From Breviolum minutum Mf 1.05b.01 (taxonomy: Eukaryota > Sar > Dinophyceae > Suessiales > Symbiodiniaceae), in contig DF240136.1 of the NCBI GenBank assembly GCA_000507305.1, positions 62,001-126,000 on the forward strand: DNA of 64,000 bases. The letters run 5' to 3'. The notes under the pieces were generated by a model, which was not told where the DNA came from, made no database searches, and worked only from the letters and a program-made list of their open reading frames with translations. The translations under genes were made by a program, and so were the position numbers. This document shows, piece by piece, positions 60,301-64,000 of the stretch. Every line of letters starts with the position of its first letter. Within the stretch, counting starts at the first letter, position 1.

Positions 60301-62075
60301 CGTAAGGCAATAGCATTATATATTGAAATATATAGGGGGCAACGGCCATCTGGCAATGGCACCCTCCCCGTGAAATCATGGCCCGCAATTTTTGATTTTT
60401 ACCAATGAACATCGTAAAGCCATGTGCCCAAAAAACCAAGCCATGTTCAGTCAACTTGCAAAACCGTCCTACTGAAAACTGCTGAATATCGCTCGCTGCA
60501 ACCCGCACTGTCTAAGCCTAAGTAAACCCAAACGCGCCCAAAGGCAGTCAAGAGATGAGGGGTACCATGCAGGCGCAAAAAGCCCCAAAGTGTGATCCAC
60601 ACGCACCTTGCTCAAATGCGGCGCCAACGCGGACGGCGATTTGAAGATTCTTGTCAATGATAGTTCTATGTCCAAACATGAGCAACCATCACTCTCCCCT
60701 CGAATTATCATCAGGTCAGATTGTGCAAACATGCTGGAAGAATGAGGGTGTCCGGACTCAACCGATGCTCTGCTGAATTTCGAAGACATCGGCAAGGTTA
60801 CTGAACAATGGCGAAAACATGGGAAACGTCTGGAGTTGAAAGTACCTGTTACCTGTCCTTCTTTCGCAGCTGACGAAACTCAAGCGGGGCACATTGACTT
60901 CATTGTATTTGGTGGCATACAATTTCTTGTAGTACTCGATGAAGCATAGGAAACTCCTGCAAGTGGCAGCAAACAGCCCAAGTCAGGATGATTAAAAGAT
61001 CTGCCAAATTCAAAATCCTGATTCTACCTCATGCACACCCCCCCCACAAAGACTACCAAACGCAAAATGAACCATGCTTCGTTTGGATGCACTAAACAAA
61101 ACCAAGCCTGGGTGTCACATAAACATGTTTGCGCATTCTTGACAAATAGGTGGTCGACCTGCACAGGAATTCCATCTCGTTCTGGTTTTCCCTATGGGTT
61201 TTCCACTGACAGCTGAGCTCCTGGCATATCACGGATACGATTCTGGAAGGAAGCCATCAACTCGTACAAACCTTGGAGACATGGATCGTACCGTATATCC
61301 GTATATCACCATGGTGGAAGTGGTTACTTCGTTCCTAAAGTAAGTTGCCCAGCGATTTCGATTTTCCTCTGTGGTGTCAATCTTGAAATTCTTGAGGAAA
61401 TTGGCACCTCAAGTAAGAACCACAGTCGGATTTTGGTGTTCTCTGGAAAAAAGCCAGGGAGAATTCGCCGTGTCCCGCCATTCTAAGGTCAAGCACTGAC
61501 CGCCACAAGGGCTTCCCCAGGCCATGGCAAAAACCAGTTGATGTTCACACCACCTGGTGAAAAACAAGCCTACTTCGATAAGATGTATAGACTCATATTG
61601 AATACACCTCTGGTTCAAGAAATGTTTGCTGCAAGTTTCGGCTTTTTGGGATGCAGCTACATTACAAATATTTTCTTGAAGCTTCTCTGAATGCTTGGAA
61701 AATGATCTTCCAAGATCCTGACTGAACACAGCTGGGAACATCTGCGCCCGGATTGGAAACTTGTGATGAAGAGGCCTCAAGAGATCAACGCCCTAATCCC
61801 AAAGGACATACGGACATCCTACCTAGGGTCTGGCTCACACTTCATGACCTTCATGTTACCTTCATGTCTGTACAATTTTTCCTCTTTCACAAATCCTTTG
61901 TTCAATTCGGCAACTCGTACGCTCGTATCTTTCACAGGAGGTATGGCAGGTATGGCAACAAATGTGCATCCAACTTGCTGACGTCCCAAGCTTCCAAACG
62001 AGAAAGATAAAACAATGTGCAAATTGTCGCGAAGGCGGTTGAGGAAGTAGTTGTAAAGGTTCATGGTATTCCTGG
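35242..62075 (-). CDS. axonemal-type dynein heavy chain, about 27 kb, partial
   Basis: This is the ATP-driven motor of cilia and flagella. More than 30 small minus-strand exons read AAA4, stalk, AAA5, AAA6 and C-terminal domain in strict order; the blocks are described separately. Diagnostic exons include WFLPWPGEALVAV, GLETEQDRW, RYPLMVDPQGQAL, DPILDPVLEKAVV, EYDERFCLYMTSRL, GNLLDDDQELIDVLANTK, VSMGEGQEKVA, GGWLILQNCHLGIDYM, SFLHSIVQERRKFGAIGW, EVQYGGRITDDLDRE, SPLIFGLHPNADITY and FWITGFTNAQGFLTAIRQEV. The N-terminal tail and AAA1-3 must lie to the right of the window. Two large introns enclose other same-strand genes (45935-48805 and 55767-57080). FGLHPNADITY and the long C-terminal domain point to an axonemal rather than cytoplasmic chain. 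Outer- or inner-arm identity cannot be decided. Confidence 0.9.
39540..42195 (-). CDS. dynein block: AAA6
   Basis: Exons at about 42165-42095 (SKRVDKIIDFLTYQV, AVTRCGLKEID), 41453-41370 (AGGSLDKNVERSCPFSKWMS), 40855-40805 (NDVGWRKWFDESEPD), about 40650-40590 (NCPVPEFEDRL), 39955-39881 (exact, 75 nt, AQFIDQQLGSKFTAPITDTI) and from 39589 (AGTDPTNMIDELA). These follow the AAA6 order: RGLFExxK, GGxxLD, WxxWxxxxxPE, LPxxxxxL, LGxxF, then SPGxDPTxxIxxLA. Some linking exons were not found. Confidence 0.8.
43566..44851 (-). CDS. dynein block: AAA5, second part
   Basis: Exons 44851-44824 (28 nt, VIDFTVTLRG), about 44690-44655 (FEQDLVSSVN, joined in frame), about 44640-44580 (VLNMEQKALEEMLVALKD), possibly about 44255-44215 (AKEDATNNTKALQ), 43923-43888 (36 nt, ERLSSSKGNLLD) and 43619-43566 (54 nt, DDQELIDVLANTKAKAKE). 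The family reads NFTVTxxGLExQLLxxV, then GNLLDDxELIxxLxxTK. The last two exons join in frame across an intron with a GC donor. Confidence 0.8.
45935..48805 (-). CDS. polytopic membrane protein with Cys-rich C-terminus, inside a dynein intron
   Basis: Three exons: 48805 to about 48060, about 47733 to about 46757, and 46447-45935. The first has a soluble N-terminus and one membrane segment (VALVLFTIFMQALFFGFAMV). The second has further segments (VALLCWYMMVAKEIGEALAL; ILVIYRLIAAAALVYVGSYF; SVFMCLAVLLLSLWVLLDLL) and the motif VTELILNAVSLGIILDVDNY, recurrent in a dinoflagellate channel-like family I recall. The last exon carries the Cys-rich part (GCPVDQC, FFCPTTCGC) and a Pro/Gly-rich tail, and stops at 45935. 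SDPGGEFLD-GCPVDQC joins naturally if a GC donor is used near 46757. Likely a surface protein; a transport function is not shown. The 5' end may include the coiled-coil exon at 49552-49729. Confidence 0.7.
49552..49729 (-). pseudogene. coiled-coil exon with apparent 1-nt frameshift
   Basis: From the ATG at 49729 the minus strand reads MSSNELAILEEFEQRFQRLE then NTVKMLI and meets a stop at 49648-49646. Skipping one base there (ATC-T-GAA) continues EQGVRELASVSHRFWNDPEI then CGPVEKALENPE up to a GTAATT donor after 49552. Both halves look like one amphipathic helical protein. It may be a decayed gene, a sequencing error, or the first exon of the membrane protein gene downstream. Confidence 0.4.
49945..51628 (-). 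CDS. dynein block: AAA5, first part
   Basis: Exact exons by frame and motif: 51628-51596 (33 nt, WSLEGLPSDEL), 51513-51492 (22 nt, SIQNAIM), 51326-51273 (54 nt, VTRSSRYPLMVDPQGQAL) and from 51204 (AWIKQKEQSR). Then 50231 to about 50196 (DPILDPVLEKAV) and 50005 to about 49945 (DTNVEYDERFCLYMTSRLG). Spliced, they read SDEL-SIQNAIM-VTRSSRYPL and QGQAL-AWIK, in frame and as the family requires. The first intron uses a GC donor and the third a GA donor. A weak candidate for the preceding GDxLLxxGFVxYLG element lies near 52690. Confidence 0.85.
52000..53090. other. dynein intron sequence; short telomere-like motif
   Basis: I see no gene here other than the weak dynein candidate at about 52690 (EALAGGFVTSL). 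A short TTAGGGTTAGGG run lies at 52207-52218. It is too short to be a telomere. Confidence 0.5.
53095..55260 (-). CDS. dynein block: stalk tip and coiled coil 2
   Basis: Exons at about 55260-55185 (DQGMLNDMNFLKPL), 54690-54620 (MAKKANAAAEGLCKFV, the family's AAxGLCxWV), 53620-53560 (EAEGELHKVQSEVAELVGG), 53440-53385 (KDRQLQAAISAKAELEVG) and 53152-53095 (DAANRLLKGLETEQDRW). The last is the family signature AxxLIxGLxxExxRW where the stalk re-enters the motor ring. Other candidate pieces near 55060 and 54880 could not be framed. Confidence 0.75.
55767..57080 (-). CDS. intronless gene for a predicted secreted, charged protein, inside a dynein intron
   Basis: A single exon of 437 codons. I chose the ATG at 57080 because it opens a signal peptide (MKFLWLTGFLGLDLLAAV); the frame is open 52 codons further upstream but that part overlaps a degenerate spliced-leader relic. 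The mature part is low in aromatic residues and rich in Lys, Glu, Ala, Pro and Thr (for example AKLAKVAEKEIKEVKEMKSG), probably largely disordered, with a helical C-terminal third (ALEQEDQRETQRLRDLDRHL). No domain is recognised. It sits between the dynein exons at 57629 and 55260 on the same strand. Being intronless among intron-rich genes suggests arrival as a reinserted mRNA copy. Confidence 0.75.
   Translation of the reverse strand: MKFLWLTGFLGLDLLAAVELDPELTNSIQALFDEAQPDHRIAEHQLDVPKLHTKLVDPFDEISVKNIKDMKEGSEADPFAELEALKPKPIPLAAKVPTPKVDAALPHTDATSAVAVSAQPPSKPMATHSADDQIHKQPEFILAKKLVAVNKSEQTLLKAVSFAKNDVVKVNDMGKATRVLSNKTQHAQNKTETVATMATKQVSRTVSTEPAKLAKVAEKEIKEVKEMKSGAFLRARDARAPTPAEAVANPIQVPETSKISKVPSSLAAFWTQEVPTAVKKAEDVVDVHPQLSQVALIQQQHRGVDFTKSPETSDSENSEPEISISEPFQALEQEDQRETQRLRDLDRHLRVKARRKVSEAASPAVKFLGTTGSIGSRFGASTASTWAKLEAEDQKVEDKILDLDDPRRPVDLRQYQQLNNMQDESMAELEGEAKMRR
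57114..57127 (-). other. degenerate spliced-leader relic
   Basis: The minus strand reads GTTTTCGGCTCAGG, 34 bases before the ATG of the intronless gene. Compared with the recalled leader end ATTTTGGCTCAAG it has one inserted C, an A-to-G change near its 3' end and a changed first base. It is weaker than the relic at 27234 but has the same position and context. Confidence 0.45.
57629..60958 (-). CDS. dynein block: stalk coiled coil 1
   Basis: Exons at about 60958-60875 (FLCFIEYYKKLYATKYNEV), 60790-60755 (NLADVFEIQQSI), 58900-58795 (VNIGLRKLEEA), 58665-58600 (REILCRKAAKSVVDMQVP), 58450-58345 (LLERHSLSKERQEEVLQWET), 58270-58180 (KKLQVREEKSKAEDKAEEVG), 57990-57890 (KSQDCEENASAIDADREEA) and 57764-57629 (ACQSIKDKADHEI, then DIVELKANKAPVDIV). 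FLxFIxxYxxL opens the stalk in the family and DIxELKxxxxPPxxV closes this helix. The stalk carries the microtubule-binding domain. A possible further exon near 60660 (IIDKNLQIAVRVGAAFEQGA) is unassigned. Confidence 0.7.
58945..59405. repeat. ~75-80-bp tandem repeat containing TTTAGGG
   Basis: Five or six imperfect copies carry GTTTAGGGTTCTGAAATTTA and ATTGGTTTGGGGTTT, with a spacer ending in GGCATGCTACGACCCACG. The TTTAGGG-like core recurs near 59015, 59093, 59175, 59249 and 59328. It lies in an intron of the dynein gene. Confidence 0.85.
61196..62075 (-). CDS. dynein block: AAA4 exons
   Basis: Exons at about 62070-62002 (NLYNYFLNRLRDNLHIVLSF), 61765-61733 (FPIRAQMFPAVF), 61554-61495 (GGVNINWFLPWPGEALVAVS), 61411-61340 (ANFLKNFKIDTTEENRNRWA) and 61275-61196 (LYELMASFQNRIRDMPGA). 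Together they reproduce the AAA4 order: NLHxVLxxSP, RxRxFPxLVN, then a DWFxxWPxEAL element followed by a helical linker to the stalk. Exon ends are approximate. Confidence 0.8.
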
Positions 62076-62079
62076 AAGT

Positions 62080-64000
62080 GCTGTTTCGGACTAACGAGCT
62101 GCCAAAATCCTGACTTCTACTACATTTCCGCAAGGCTTCGACATGCATATATATGTTTATGAAAAATACATTCTGCATCCACGTTTTTCGACATGAGATC
62201 CAAAATTGGAATCAGCATGAAACCAACTGCCCATCCGCGGTCAAAAGTGAGCAGTTAGACTTCTGGATGCATACTGAAATGATCTGCAAAAAAATCTGGG
62301 CTGTTGGACTCTTCTGCTTGCGGATTGTCCCGGACAAAGTCATTCCTCACCTACAAGCAACTCAAAGAACTCGAATAAAAACTGTGCACTTTCACTGCCT
62401 TCACTGCTTTGGCCTCTGCAATCTTTTTGGCAAAAAGGTTGCACATGCTTGGTTAGCCTCTTGCTTAACCAATCACAAGGATATTAACTGCAAAATGGAT
62501 TCCCGCTATGAAGCAAGACATCCTTGCACCCGCTCACTTGCTTTGACAAGGTCAGGGTGGGATCACACTCTGCACAAATGGGAAGGTCACAGTGACATCT
62601 TATGACTTTTGTTATACAAATGATTTCAAACATATCGAAGGTGATATGTCATGATATGCTTCCTGAGCTTACTGTTTATCATTGCTGCCCAAAAATGGAA
62701 CCATGGACCATGGACTGCAGTAAAAATCAAAAAATGCTGCGCCGATGCGATTTTCTAGGTCACTGGTCGTTCAAAATCTCCACTATCCGCGCCGGATTCC
62801 AGGCTCAAGGAGGCTTGGAAATGACGTTCAAGGCTTCCAAGACAGTGAAGGGAATGGATGCAATGCCTGCGCTCCGACAACGTGTGCCCAACATGAAATT
62901 ACACGCCTTTGAGTTCTTTGAATCTATCTCTGATTTTCTCCTGCCATGCCATGTAATGTTGGTTGCAACAATGGCACACCGAAACGTATCAGCATCTCAC
63001 ACTTCTTTCATCATTCCATCCACTATACAATCGCTCATTACAACGATTTGATTTTGATTTTGCATCGACTCATTTCTGAGGAGCCAGCTGATGAGCGAGC
63101 AAACGTACAGCAATGCCTACGAACAAAACGTGTCTTCTAAATATGAATACGTTGATAATCGCTGATAGGCTGGCTTTCATCTGTCAATGTTTTCCATACC
63201 TCTCAACATGAAGCTCCTCTAATGTGAAGTGTTCCTTCACATGTCAAAGTCACTCTGTGAAGATATATACTGTAGTATGATACGTGATCATTTGGTCTGG
63301 CTCCATGCCTGCTTCAATTGTCGCTTCCAGGTCTTCTCTAGCACCCGGCCCATACAATATGCAGGAATGATCAACATCATTGCCTCTGCCAAGTTTCAAA
63401 AGCAAATCCAAGAATACAAACTAAAGCATGATCAATATCACTTGTTATCAGTCGACATGGGAAATCTTCGGAACAAATGGTCTGATGTGACATCACTTCA
63501 AATCAGTCTATATATTACTATATTTTCTTAAAATGTTTCACATGATTCTTTGAACTCATTCAAAACTCAATAGAATAATGGGATTTCACCATTTCAACAC
63601 TCACATCTCAGATTTCAGTGTTTTCAAACCAAGGTGCAGTGGCCACGGTAGCTCCAAGTAAGCCTCAAAAAATCTCGCCACTGAAAAGGCAGGGCATTGC
63701 GGCCAAGTTCGAGCTCCAAAATCTGAGCCAAGGGACTCAGGACTGTTCCGACCTGTGGCACCTTCACCTGAAATGGATAGAATGATGTGTCGTTATGTGT
63801 CACGTGATGTGCCACGTTATTTCACGTTGATGGTCAAACGATCCAAACGATCCAACGAAAGAGGTCAAATAGGTCATCCATTCAACTTGTTCAATCAATT
63901 TTTTCCATATCATTCCTCATTTCCCCCAAGGTTTTACGGATGTGCAAGTTCCCCCTGCTTCTTCTGCTTCTCCTACCCCTAAATTCTTTGTACCTCACTC
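62080..64000. other. 5' side of dynein gene; few assignable exons
   Basis: Upstream dynein exons (AAA3/AAA4) are expected here. Two minus-strand pieces look coding: about 62345-62250 (VRNDFVRDNPQAEESNSPDF, after a TAG acceptor) and about 63765-63635 (VKVPQVGTVLSPLAQILELE, after a CAG acceptor). I could not place either in the dynein sequence. The rest shows no gene. Confidence 0.35.

Noticed and set aside
62800-62809. GGCTCAAG on the plus strand as another spliced-leader relic
   Set aside because: Only eight bases match and no gene start follows; expected by chance in a window of this size.
1-64000. Bacterial features: operons, ribosome binding sites, CRISPR arrays, insertion sequences
   Set aside because: The genes have introns and dinoflagellate-specific families; no spaced identical repeats of CRISPR type and no transposase frame were seen.
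1-64000. tRNA, rRNA and spliced-leader RNA genes
   Set aside because: I saw no cloverleaf with conserved boxes, no rRNA core sequence and no intact leader followed by a donor site. A covariance-model scan could still find some.

Overview
This window is nuclear DNA of a dinoflagellate. The best evidence is an HU-like dinoflagellate histone-like protein gene (29547-30315) and introns that begin with GC or GA as well as GT and almost always end in AG followed by G. Two intronless genes also carry, just upstream of their start codons, partial copies of the dinoflagellate spliced leader (recalled 3' end ATTTTGGCTCAAG). A Suessiales/Symbiodiniaceae-type genome fits, but the species cannot be named from this sequence. 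The assembly has a 535-base gap (11384-11918) and single-base N joins at 3364, 10305, 15452, 16458 and 17040.

Layout: 1-1410 is a GT-rich tract and a 16-bp minisatellite with a higher-order period. 1.4-9.4 kb is mostly non-coding, with an AT-rich island, a CATA microsatellite and a few possible exons. 9.4-14.9 kb carries small exons encoding ankyrin repeats and, upstream of them, armadillo/HEAT-like helices. 15.07-20.32 kb holds a multi-pass membrane protein with leucine-rich repeats (LRRs) at its C-terminus, plus more LRR segments made of nearly identical 72-bp units broken by N joins. 23.1-26.1 kb is a multi-exon gene of a FVSHxW/YWVCAYANNQ family that I remember from dinoflagellate proteomes. 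26.43-27.18 kb is an intronless HMG-box gene with a spliced-leader relic. 29.5-30.3 kb is the histone-like protein gene, with 10-nt and 26-nt micro-exons. 30.5-31.6 kb holds unidentified exons, and 32.1-33.6 kb a FAM221A-like gene.

From about 35.2 kb to at least 62.1 kb, exons of one axonemal-type dynein heavy chain run in strict N-to-C order on the minus strand: AAA4, stalk, AAA5, AAA6 and C-terminal domain. Two further same-strand genes lie inside its introns: an intronless 437-codon gene for a predicted secreted protein (55767-57080), and a multi-exon polytopic membrane protein with a Cys-rich C-terminus (45935-48805).

Every convincing gene is on the minus strand, as expected for dinoflagellate unidirectional gene arrays. 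The dynein and the FAM221-like protein point to flagellar functions. The others (HU-like and HMG proteins for chromatin, LRR and Cys-rich membrane proteins for the cell surface) show no obvious shared pathway. Exon limits were worked out by eye from reading frame, family motifs and splice sites. They are exact only where I say so.
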